DNA from: a bacterium | GTDB taxonomy: Bacteria; Patescibacteriota; Saccharimonadia; Saccharimonadales; UBA4665 | Direction of reading: 5' to 3' | NCBI GenBank assembly: GCA_029549845.1 | Contig: JAKPIL010000103.1 | Location: 1-7,998 of the forward strand | DNA length: 7,998 nucleotides | In this document: positions 1 to 5,962 of the stretch, piece after piece | Numbering within the stretch: position 1 is the stretch's first letter | Layout: each line of letters begins with the position of its first letter | The notes under the pieces: generated by a model | Databases searched by the model: none | Told to the model about the DNA's origin: nothing | Seen by the model: only the letters and a program-made list of their open reading frames with translations | Translations under genes and position numbers: made by a program

Positions 1-1436
1 CTACCGCCAGAAGTCACCGAAATAGGGTTAGCACTGATGTTTACGACAGGTTTTGGCATAGTTGTCACCGTGAGTGCAATATTATTCGCATACCCGGTTC
101 CGCCTGCATTGGTGCAGCTGAGGCTGTAGATATACCCACCGGCTGCCATAGTACCTGTGCTAGCCGAACCGCTCGCCGATTTTGCGCCCGTCCACGACCC
201 GTTGCTACTAGTGGCAGTGCAGCTTGTGGGGCTATTGGTGGCCGACCAAGAAATAGTTGAGCTTGTGCCTGAATAAATTGATGCTGGATTTAAAGTCAAA
301 GATACTGCCGGTGGATTGGGTATGACCTGTACGGCTGTAGAATCGGTGATGCTGCCCGTCTCATTGCTGCAAGTAATTGTAAAAACATATTCTTTAATGG
401 TCGTCAGACCGGTGATAGTTTGGGTGCCCCCAGTCACTGATTTTGCCCCCGACCAATTACCACTTGCAGTACAGCTAGATGGATTGTTTTCGGTTCTCCA
501 GCTGAGTTTTACGCTTGTCCCCGGAAGAATCGGTTCGGTTCGATCACTACTGATGTATACGGCCGGACTGTTTGGCGGTAATGGCTTGACTGTAAGCTGT
601 GCGCTGGCAGTCTGACTCGAGCCACTAGCATTCTTGCAGACCAGTGTGTAGGTATATGTCTTGACGGCAGTAAGTGCGCCGGTGTTTATGCTACCGGAGC
701 CTGGTTTTGTACCACTCCAGTTACCTCCGGCGGTGCAGCTGGATGGGCTATTGGTGGCCTCCCATACTATTGTCGTGCTGTCGCCGGCGTACATAATATT
801 CGGCTTTGCGGCGATATTGACAGCCGGGACGCCACTAGGTGCGGAGGAATTGCTCCCCGGCAGAGTCGTGTTTGGCGCAGAAACGCTGACCGCGACAGTC
901 TTAAAACCGGTTCCTTCGGCGGTCTTACATGTAAGCGTAAATAAGTAGTTTTGGACGTTGGTAAGTGCGGCAGTGGCCTCTTGCCCCCCTGCCAGTGCCT
1001 TCTCCCCTCCCCAATCGTCGCTTGCAGTACAAGATGATGGGTTGTTTGTAACGCTCCACTTCAAGGTGCTTTTTTCGCCCTTCACGACAGAAGCCGGCTC
1101 GGCGGTGAGAGTTATTACGGGTGCGTTTTTACCCGTAGTTCCACCGATGCCAACGGCAACTCCACCGCCGGGTAGGGACGCTGAGCTTTTTTCGGTGCCG
1201 GTGAGCTGGGGCGTGTTGATGTCTAGTCCGTGCTTTTTGCTAAACTCAGCGTTGTTGCTTTGCACGGTAAATACGGCAAATGTGATCATGCTGACAATCA
1301 TGACTGTTGACACGATTGCAATCATGATTTTCGTGCCACTCGTACTAAAATGAGGCAGTCTTAGCTTGTTGCGTGAGCCGCCGCCAGAGCTTATGGGCGG
1401 TGTGTCAAATTCGACTACGACTGGAGTATAATCCAT
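1..1436 (-). CDS. Membrane-anchored Ig-like repeat surface protein (C-terminus beyond window)
   Basis: The frame is open from an ATG at 1436 down to the window edge (478 codons read), so the gene is 3' partial. Residues 1-36 are a short, probably cytoplasmic, tail; residues about 37-58 form one hydrophobic helix; the rest should lie outside. After a Gly-rich spacer come four related domains at about 106-187, 204-285, 291-373 and 376-458, and a fifth begins near 463. Each has a core Trp, an S-C-T-A motif, a W-x-G-x-K-like turn and a second Cys before the last strands. The Cys pairs are 136/170, 234/267, 322/356 and 406/441, spaced 33-35, as expected for an Ig-fold disulfide. The start overlaps the preceding gene's stop (TAATG), implying translational coupling. 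Adhesion or scaffolding is inferred; no catalytic motif is seen. The same domain type occurs once in the 2035-2814 protein, linking the two genes. Confidence 0.9.
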   Translation of the reverse strand, partial: MDYTPVVVEFDTPPISSGGGSRNKLRLPHFSTSGTKIMIAIVSTVMIVSMITFAVFTVQSNNAEFSKKHGLDINTPQLTGTEKSSASLPGGGVAVGIGGTTGKNAPVITLTAEPASVVKGEKSTLKWSVTNNPSSCTASDDWGGEKALAGGQEATAALTNVQNYLFTLTCKTAEGTGFKTVAVSVSAPNTTLPGSNSSAPSGVPAVNIAAKPNIMYAGDSTTIVWEATNSPSSCTAGGNWSGTKPGSGSINTGALTAVKTYTYTLVCKNASGSSQTASAQLTVKPLPPNSPAVYISSDRTEPILPGTSVKLSWRTENNPSSCTASGNWSGAKSVTGGTQTITGLTTIKEYVFTITCSNETGSITDSTAVQVIPNPPAVSLTLNPASIYSGTSSTISWSATNSPTSCTATSSNGSWTGAKSASGSASTGTMAAGGYIYSLSCTNAGGTGYANNIALTVTTMPKPVVNISANPISVTSGG

Positions 1437-2020
1437 TAGTTTGCGTCTCGCTTGTGTTTATCTGATTGTATCATAAACGACACAACTCCCCCCGTCCAGC
1501 CAGACTCGACGTAGAATTTATACGCGGAGTTTTTTGGCACAAGATAACTCAGTTCGCCTGCGGTTGACTCGCCAGGAAGGATTTGCCCGCTGTGAAATGG
1601 CTGCGCCAGCGTGTATGGGGTAACGTAGCTAACATGTCCCTCGCTTGTCTTCACATATGTATCGGTGGTTGGGAGTGCATCAAATGGTTCTTCACTGTTG
1701 TTTCGAACTGTGAGTGTTAGTATAAGATACTCATAACCTCTCGGGGCGGTGAATGGTTTTTTGCCGTTGCTACGCTGAATGTTGGTAATGGTTGTGGTGC
1801 TAATACCGCTCGAGACGGGTTTTCCTGGCTCTACGCCGGCAAATGGCACGCGGGTGCGCTCGCCTGTACTATATATGGCGGCCAGCAGCAGCGTGAACGA
1901 TATAGTGAAGAGTACGACACTTCCCGCAAATAGCTTTTTCTCAAAATTCCACCCGGGATGACGTTTTACATCTGATGATTTCACCTGGGATAGTTTTTTT
2001 TCTTGACTCATACCGCTCAT
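1436..2020 (-). CDS. Single-helix membrane protein with DUF4352-like extracellular domain
   Basis: The protein has 194 residues. A charged N-terminus (1-28, many Lys) is followed by one hydrophobic helix at about 30-50 and a presumed extracellular beta-rich domain. The stretch around 97-108 (YLILTLTVRNNS), a central tract, then L-P-G-E-S at 148-152 and G-E-L-S-Y-L-V-P at 155-162 match the layout of DUF4352/telokin-like domains: a strand ending in Asn-Ser, then an L-x-P-G-E turn and a hydrophobic V-P strand. The domain's function is not well defined; it is common on anchored lipoproteins and surface proteins of Gram-positive-type cells. The ATG at 2020 has an AGAGG ribosome site 6 nt upstream; Met4 is an alternative start. 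The stop overlaps the next ATG by one base, so the protein is probably made in fixed proportion with the Ig-array protein. No metal or heme motif is evident. Confidence 0.85.
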   Translation of the reverse strand: MSGMSQEKKLSQVKSSDVKRHPGWNFEKKLFAGSVVLFTISFTLLLAAIYSTGERTRVPFAGVEPGKPVSSGISTTTITNIQRSNGKKPFTAPRGYEYLILTLTVRNNSEEPFDALPTTDTYVKTSEGHVSYVTPYTLAQPFHSGQILPGESTAGELSYLVPKNSAYKFYVESGWTGGVVSFMIQSDKHKRDAN

Positions 2021-2026
2021 TTTCCG

Positions 2027-2031
2027 CCTCT
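2027..2031 (-). promoter_or_regulatory. Shine-Dalgarno site for the DUF4352-like gene
   Basis: On the minus strand AGAGG lies 6 nt before the ATG at 2020, inside the 14-nt gap after the stop of the upstream gene. It supports the 2020 start over the internal Met4 codon. Confidence 0.6.
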
Positions 2032-2034
2032 CAT

Positions 2035-2814
2035 TTACGGTTTGTTGCTGTCATAGTATCCGACAAAATAGGGGATCATATTGCGGTCGGCGTTTGTCTT
2101 GGTGCTAGTGTTGTGGTCGCGGGTTTGCCCTTCGGCGCTAATGCTGCCATCGAGCGAACCGGCAAGGTTTTTACCGCAAACGCCGCCCACCTCTATGCTT
2201 CCGATACCGGTTTTGGTTTTATGGTACCCAGTATCAAGCCCGCTAATGTTGATGACGCGGTTTCCGTTCCAACCCCAGCAGTTGCCGGCACTGGCGTGAC
2301 CTGCAATTTCTCGTGGACCGTAACACGGGGTTGCGCCGCCGCAGTAGACAACATTTGGAGCCGACGGTGTTGCCACTGGCGTTTGTGTGGGCGTCGGAGT
2401 AGGCGTCGCAGTTGGCGTTTGTACAGCGCTGGCAGGCTTAACGGTAACGGCGATAGTAGCGGGTTGGCTCTTGCCCGCAGTATTTTCACAGTTAAGTGTG
2501 TAGTATTTTGTCCCCTCGGAGGCAAGGCGGCCAGTGCTCTCGCTACCGAATGGAGTCTTCGAACCTTCCCAGTCCCCGCTGGCTGTGCAGTTTGTTACCT
2601 CTCCGGTAACATTCCACGAGAGCGCACTAAAGTTTCCGGCGGTAACCTCTGCCGGATCGGCGCTCAACTGCACGACGGGTGGCGCCACTGCTACTTGAGC
2701 AAGATCGAAAGCGCTTTTTGACTTATCAGGGCCAAAAAAGCCAGCCAGTACAATAGCGTTCATACCAATAAGGGTGATGAGCATGCTGAGCCCAACGAGT
2801 TTCTTTAACCACAT
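2035..2814 (-). CDS. Anchored protein: Ig-like domain, Thr/Pro linker, cytochrome b5-like domain
   Basis: The protein has 259 residues. Residues 1-27 form a signal-anchor helix (Lys4-Lys5, then hydrophobic). Residues about 46-127 are one Ig-like domain with Trp67, the N-C-T-A motif (Cys76) and Cys109, the same plan as the repeats of the 1-1436 protein. Residues 131-152 are a Thr/Pro-rich linker. The C-terminal part (about 157-259) resembles a degenerate cytochrome b5 fold: R-E-I-A-G-H at 168-173, C-W at 179-180, G-N-R-V-I-N-I at 184-190, His198 where b5 has the HPGG histidine, C-G-K-N at 213-216, and D-H-N at 233-235. His198 and His234 are the candidate axial heme ligands; Cys158, Cys164, Cys179 and Cys213 could form disulfides. 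Position next to ferric-reductase-type genes suggests an outer electron carrier or acceptor. The b5 assignment rests on motif order only; it could be a heme-free derivative. Confidence 0.85.
   Translation of the reverse strand: MWLKKLVGLSMLITLIGMNAIVLAGFFGPDKSKSAFDLAQVAVAPPVVQLSADPAEVTAGNFSALSWNVTGEVTNCTASGDWEGSKTPFGSESTGRLASEGTKYYTLNCENTAGKSQPATIAVTVKPASAVQTPTATPTPTPTQTPVATPSAPNVVYCGGATPCYGPREIAGHASAGNCWGWNGNRVINISGLDTGYHKTKTGIGSIEVGGVCGKNLAGSLDGSISAEGQTRDHNTSTKTNADRNMIPYFVGYYDSNKP
2362..2424 (-). repeat. Thr/Pro-coding low-complexity linker
   Basis: Residues 131-151 of the 2035-2814 protein alternate Thr and Pro with some Ala, Gln and Val. The DNA shows short imperfect repeats built around GGCGT and GTCGG on the plus strand. 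It is an extended spacer between the Ig-like and b5-like domains, and its length may vary between strains. Confidence 0.7.
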
Positions 2815-2819
2815 ACACG

Positions 2820-2825
2820 CTCCTC
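2820..2825 (-). promoter_or_regulatory. Strong Shine-Dalgarno site for the Ig/b5-like gene
   Basis: GAGGAG on the minus strand lies 5 nt before the ATG at 2814. It is the best ribosome site in the window and fixes this start; the following residues form a normal signal-anchor. Confidence 0.75.
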
Positions 2826-2839
2826 ATTTGACAGATGTA

Positions 2840-2920
2840 GCAGATGACAGAAAACAGACAGTTGGCAGATATCAGATTTCAGACACACTACTGTATCATT
2901 CTGTTCTCTGTCATGTCTGC
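2840..2920 (-). promoter_or_regulatory. Long inverted repeat able to form a leader hairpin
   Basis: Positions 2840-2858 are complementary to 2900-2920. In the minus-strand transcript this gives 5 pairs, a 2-nt bulge, then 14 more pairs including one G-U, closing a 41-nt loop. It lies between the flavocytochrome stop (2968) and the ribosome site at 2820-2825. There is no U-tract after the stem, so it is not a classic terminator. An mRNA-stability or processing element, or a partial terminator that adjusts expression of the surface genes relative to the reductase, would fit. A second copy of the upstream arm (2934-2954) allows an alternative pairing. Confidence 0.55.
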
Positions 2921-2966
2921 TCCCTGCTGTCTTTCTGTTCTCTGTCATGTCTGCTCCCTGCTGTCT
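2899..2966. repeat. Perfect 34-bp tandem duplication in the intergenic spacer
   Basis: Positions 2899-2932 and 2933-2966 are identical 34-bp units with no spacer. The array ends 2 bp from the stop codon of the flavocytochrome gene (TAA at 2968-2970). The units are rich in CTGTC and CTGCT motifs, and part of each is the inverse of 2840-2858. Perfect identity suggests recent duplication or copy-number variation by slippage. Confidence 0.95.
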
Positions 2967-2967
2967 C

Positions 2968-4368
2968 TTAACTCATCCCGAATTCTTCACTATGGATACT
3001 GGCGGCGGGTATACCCCTGGCACGAAGCTGTTTTTTTAGACCCTGCATCATCGGTGGCGGACCGCAAAGATAAAAGTCTCTCCCACGTAGGTCGCCACTG
3101 ACTTTTTCTATAAAGTTTATATCCAGATGGCCGGCTTGCTGATCTCCTATGTACGGGAAAACGCGGACACCCTTTCTTGCGTGGGAGTTCTGCGCCAATT
3201 TTTCGACGTCTATCATTTCAAACGCTGTTTTAACGGCATAAAATAAGTCGACCCTGCGGCCTTCCATCGGTAGATCTTTGATCATAGATAAAAACGGAGT
3301 TATCCCGATACCACCAGCAATCCATATTTGATCATTGCACTTGTAGTTTGTATAGCTAAACCGGCCATAAGCACCTTCAATATCAGCGACGGCGCCTACC
3401 TGTAGATTTGCGAGGGCGCTAGTGTAGTCGCCCAGACCTTTGATACTTAGCTCGAGCCCTGCCTCGTTTGGGCTTGAGCTCATAGAAAAAGGATGCCATT
3501 CGCGGTTGATATGATAGCCGCCATTCTTAAAGCGCACAAACACAAATTGGCCAGGCTTATACTGCATGGTTTGTGCGAGTGGCGTCATGAGTACTCGGAC
3601 AACATTCCCCGCTAGCAGGCTTACGGCGCTGACTTGGTAGCGATATTTGCGGATAAAAATTGCTCCTGCAAGTGTTTTGTATACAAATGCTGCGAGTCCA
3701 ATAGCGACGATGACGAGCATATACCACTTCATCACGGCATCGCTGGATGTATCGCTGCTGATGAAAAATATATGTAATCCTGCGATGAAAAATGCAGCTC
3801 CAAGGAACTTGTGCGTAAAAAGCCACAAACGGTAGGGCAATTTTATGAAAAATGTGACCAAGAGTAGCCCCACCATTCCCCAAAACGCTATGCTGCCAAA
3901 CATAGTAGCCCACTGTTGCAGTACGACTTCGTGGTACTCGTGGGTGGTGTCAAAGAGTGCGCTCACCGGGAATAGGCCGTTTGGCACTAGCAATAGAGCG
4001 GCCTGTTTGATGTTGGTTGTGACATAACGGAGTGCAAGAAAAAGCGGATGGAAGGACAACATGACTAGTGCGAGCCCCCCGAGCATGTGGTGAGCGATGT
4101 ACACGCGGTTGAGCCCCCCGAACCAATCTTCCAAAAACCGAAGCCGGGTGGCATACACAAGGTTTAGGGCGTACATGACCGTACCAACAAGACCAGTGAT
4201 ACGTCCGAGGTTTAGCATGGTTGGCACAAACCCATCAACGCTGCTTACGGGGTGGATACGCGCCCACAGAAATATAGGAATACAGCAAAGTATAACTGTT
4301 ATTGCCCAGCCAATCATGTGCTCGGGGCGTAAACTGAATATAACTTTACGATTTCCTTTTGGCTGCAT
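2968..4368 (-). CDS. Membrane flavocytochrome b, ferric reductase/NOX superfamily (paralog A)
   Basis: The protein has 466 residues. Six predicted helices lie at about 16-37, 50-73, 91-113, 151-176, 185-203 and 213-236. Helix 3 carries His93/His94 and His107 and helix 5 carries His186 and His199, the 13-14 residue spacing of the bis-histidine pairs holding two b hemes. The C-terminal half is a ferredoxin-NADP reductase module: Y-K-P-G-Q-F at 270-275, the FAD motif H-P-F-S at 292-295, G-G-I-G-I-T-P-F at 352-359, and C-G-P-P-P-M at 435-440. It should pass electrons from cytosolic NAD(P)H via FAD and heme to an acceptor outside; ferric iron, oxygen, quinone or a protein cannot be told apart. The loop between helices 3 and 4, outside in the usual topology, contains H-E-Y-H-E at 143-147. 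An in-frame stop lies just upstream of the ATG at 4368 with no other start between; no clear Shine-Dalgarno is seen. It is probably first in the transcript containing the three surface genes. Confidence 0.93.
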   Translation of the reverse strand: MQPKGNRKVIFSLRPEHMIGWAITVILCCIPIFLWARIHPVSSVDGFVPTMLNLGRITGLVGTVMYALNLVYATRLRFLEDWFGGLNRVYIAHHMLGGLALVMLSFHPLFLALRYVTTNIKQAALLLVPNGLFPVSALFDTTHEYHEVVLQQWATMFGSIAFWGMVGLLLVTFFIKLPYRLWLFTHKFLGAAFFIAGLHIFFISSDTSSDAVMKWYMLVIVAIGLAAFVYKTLAGAIFIRKYRYQVSAVSLLAGNVVRVLMTPLAQTMQYKPGQFVFVRFKNGGYHINREWHPFSMSSSPNEAGLELSIKGLGDYTSALANLQVGAVADIEGAYGRFSYTNYKCNDQIWIAGGIGITPFLSMIKDLPMEGRRVDLFYAVKTAFEMIDVEKLAQNSHARKGVRVFPYIGDQQAGHLDINFIEKVSGDLRGRDFYLCGPPPMMQGLKKQLRARGIPAASIHSEEFGMS

Positions 4369-4410
4369 TGAATTTATGTCGGTAGACGTACCATTATGTT
4401 ACTTATGTTT

Positions 4411-4439
4411 ATTGTACACGCAAAACGTTAACTTTCGAA
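4411..4439 (-). promoter_or_regulatory. Candidate sigma-70-type promoter for the minus-strand redox/surface genes
   Basis: On the minus strand a TACAAT -10 box (4411-4416) lies 17 bp downstream of TTCGAA (4434-4439), a poor -35 box with 3 of 6 matches. Transcription would start near 4404, leaving a leader of roughly 36 nt before the ATG at 4368. A second possible -10, CATAAT at 4393-4398, lies closer to the start. Box matching by eye only. Confidence 0.35.
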
Positions 4440-4540
4440 GCAATATGTACCGCGGCAATACATAGCTACCGCGCGATAGTTTTAGCAAGGGCTTGTAAGG
4501 CGAGCGAGCACGCACCTTGCGAGACTGGATCGAATCGGTG

Positions 4541-4554
4541 CCCACAAGTGTGGG
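4541..4554. promoter_or_regulatory. Short palindrome upstream of flavocytochrome B, possible operator
   Basis: CCCACA and TGTGGG flank a 2-bp centre, ending 41 bp before the ATG at 4596. It could be a dimeric regulator site, or in RNA a 5-bp hairpin with an AAGU loop. There is no U-tract. A 6-bp-arm palindrome can occur by chance. Confidence 0.25.
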
Positions 4555-4595
4555 GTTCTCAGACTGGGCTCAGCTAGCACAGGCAGTATTGATGT

Positions 4596-5894
4596 ATGAA
4601 CGAACACTCAAAACGCCGCGTGCTGGCCTGGCTTATCGTGGCTTCCATGGCGCCACTGCCGTTTTTGGTAAAGCTTCCCACGTGGAGCATACCCGGCTCG
4701 GTGTGGCTGTACGCCTCGGCTGTCACCGGCTATGTGGGGTTGGTCATGCTGCTGTGGATGTACATTCTTGGCACAAAATCGGTCATGGGGCTGTATTTTG
4801 CTGACCTTGCGCCGGTGCTTAGCATGCACAAGTGGCTGGGTAAATACGGTACCCTCGCCGTGTTTTTTCACCCCATTGCTACGGCCATCTCCTACGGAGA
4901 TAACCTCATTTCGTACGCGCTGGTGCCAAACCTGAGCCAAAGTTTTGAGCGGAGCGTAACGTGGGGTCGGTTTGCGCTGTATGCCTTGCTGGTTGTGTGG
5001 GTGACCTCAGCGCTCATCCGTGGGCGCATTGCCTTTCGGCCGTGGAAATACATCCACTACCTTTCGTATGCTGCGCTTCCCCTGGCGCTTGTGCACGTTC
5101 CTAGCATTGGGTCGTCGTACCGCTCGCTTGATTTCCCGCGCGTGTATTTTATGTCTATTGTGGCGCTGCTAGTTATCTTTAGCGTGCTGCGCCTGCGGCA
5201 CCTGTTTTCACTTGGTCGCGCGCGCTATACAGTGGTAAAACAGGCCGAAATTTCACCTGGAGTGTACATGATACTGCTCCAACCGCACGGCCGCGAGATT
5301 ACCGTTTCGCGGGGGCAGTACCTGTACCTGCAGACGTCGTTGCTCGGCGAAGAGCACCCTTTTTCGGTGCTACAGCACGATGTTACAACAGGTAATATAA
5401 CGGTCGCATACAAACTGTTCGGCTCCTGGACCGAAAAACTCAGCCAGGTTGGTGAGGGCGCGAGTGTGTTTGTAGATGGCCCATACGGAGAATTTACCGA
5501 GGAGGTCAATGCTGACCCAGCGGCGCCACGTGTATTTATTGCGGGCGGTATAGGCATAACGCCCTTTGTAGACCACGTCTTATCCGAACAAAACGCCGAC
5601 CAGTGGCTGTTCCATGCCTGTAAGGTACCCGAAGAAGCGCCGTTTTCTGCCCAGCTTCGCCAGCGTCTTGGCAGCCGCTACGTATCTATCTTTAGCCGTG
5701 TGAACACACCCGCAGGGCCGAGTGATGAGCGCGGACGCATCAGTGCAGAAATCTTGGCGCGGTACCTGCCCGATCCGGCACACTACCACTACTACCTATG
5801 TGGCTCAGATGGTTTTATGCAGACTACCACCCAGAGCCTCACTAGCCTCGGCGTTCCCTCTACGCACATCCACCGCGAAGCCTTCAGCTGGTAG
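4596..5894 (+). CDS. Membrane flavocytochrome b, ferric reductase/NOX superfamily (paralog B)
   Basis: The protein has 432 residues with the same plan as the divergent neighbour. Six helices lie near 8-27, 36-58, 78-100, 123-142, 152-170 and 182-200. The heme ligands are His78 and His92 in helix 3 and His154 and His167 in helix 5. The FAD/NAD module has R-G-Q-Y-L-Y-L at 239-245, H-P-F-S at 254-257, D-G-P-Y-G-E-F at 294-300, G-G-I-G-I-T-P-F at 317-324 and L-C-G-S-D-G-F-M at 401-408, where paralog A has C-G-P-P-P-M. The predicted reaction is transmembrane electron transfer from NAD(P)H. It has a shorter N-terminus and a helix 3-4 loop without histidines, so its outer acceptor may differ. The ATG at 4596 is the first in frame after a stop at 4590-4592; only a weak, distant AGG precedes it. 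It is a single-gene unit facing away from paralog A. Confidence 0.93.
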   Translation: MNEHSKRRVLAWLIVASMAPLPFLVKLPTWSIPGSVWLYASAVTGYVGLVMLLWMYILGTKSVMGLYFADLAPVLSMHKWLGKYGTLAVFFHPIATAISYGDNLISYALVPNLSQSFERSVTWGRFALYALLVVWVTSALIRGRIAFRPWKYIHYLSYAALPLALVHVPSIGSSYRSLDFPRVYFMSIVALLVIFSVLRLRHLFSLGRARYTVVKQAEISPGVYMILLQPHGREITVSRGQYLYLQTSLLGEEHPFSVLQHDVTTGNITVAYKLFGSWTEKLSQVGEGASVFVDGPYGEFTEEVNADPAAPRVFIAGGIGITPFVDHVLSEQNADQWLFHACKVPEEAPFSAQLRQRLGSRYVSIFSRVNTPAGPSDERGRISAEILARYLPDPAHYHYYLCGSDGFMQTTTQSLTSLGVPSTHIHREAFSW

Positions 5895-5905
5895 CATAAT
5901 TTTGT

Positions 5906-5934
5906 TGCAAGCACCTCGCCGTGTGGCTCTTGCA
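5906..5934. terminator. Weak hairpin between convergent genes, possible terminator
   Basis: TGCAAG (5906-5911) and CTTGCA (5929-5934) can pair, with inner CAC/GTG pairing, in the 68-bp gap where the plus-strand flavocytochrome and the minus-strand hydrolase converge. Neither strand has a proper U-tract straight after the stem; only short A/T runs are nearby. Position is the main argument. Confidence 0.25.
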
Positions 5935-5962
5935 TCGAGAAAACTTTTAAGATGGCCTTAAT

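Larger units (their letters stand above)
4369..4595. other. Divergent intergenic region between the two flavocytochrome genes
   Basis: These 227 bp separate the starts of the paralogs and must hold promoters for both directions. Visible elements are the minus-strand promoter candidate, a direct repeat TACCGCG (4448-4454 and 4467-4473), a 6-bp inverted repeat GCAAGG/CCTTGC (4485-4490 and 4515-4520) and a tight palindrome at 4541-4554. I could not find a convincing plus-strand promoter by eye. Confidence 0.6.

Noticed and set aside
316..1353. A series of plus-strand open frames with recurring similar peptides (Q-L-D-G-L-like)
   Set aside because: They are antisense to the Ig-array gene. Their apparent similarity to each other mirrors the repeated minus-strand domain codons, and the minus frame has a start, a membrane helix and conserved Cys/Trp positions.
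1975..2721. Long plus-strand open frame of 248 codons opposite the Ig/b5-like gene
   Set aside because: The minus-strand frame has a strong ribosome site, a signal-anchor and recognisable domains. The plus frame is rich in Arg/Trp/Cys runs at the Thr/Pro-coding tract and has no domain features.
2840..2920. Rho-independent terminator after flavocytochrome A
   Set aside because: The stem is long but its minus-strand 3' side is followed by mixed sequence rather than a U-tract, and the loop is 41 nt.
2899..2966. Tandem units as a CRISPR fragment
   Set aside because: The two 34-bp copies are directly adjacent without spacers, there are only two, and no cas gene is nearby.
2840..2966. Insertion sequence or transposon remnant
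   Set aside because: There is no transposase frame and no terminal inverted repeats flanking a gene, and the whole element fits in a 153-bp spacer.
4517..4804. Plus-strand open frame overlapping the start of flavocytochrome B
   Set aside because: It covers the first helices of the real gene in another frame and its translation lacks any membrane or family motif.
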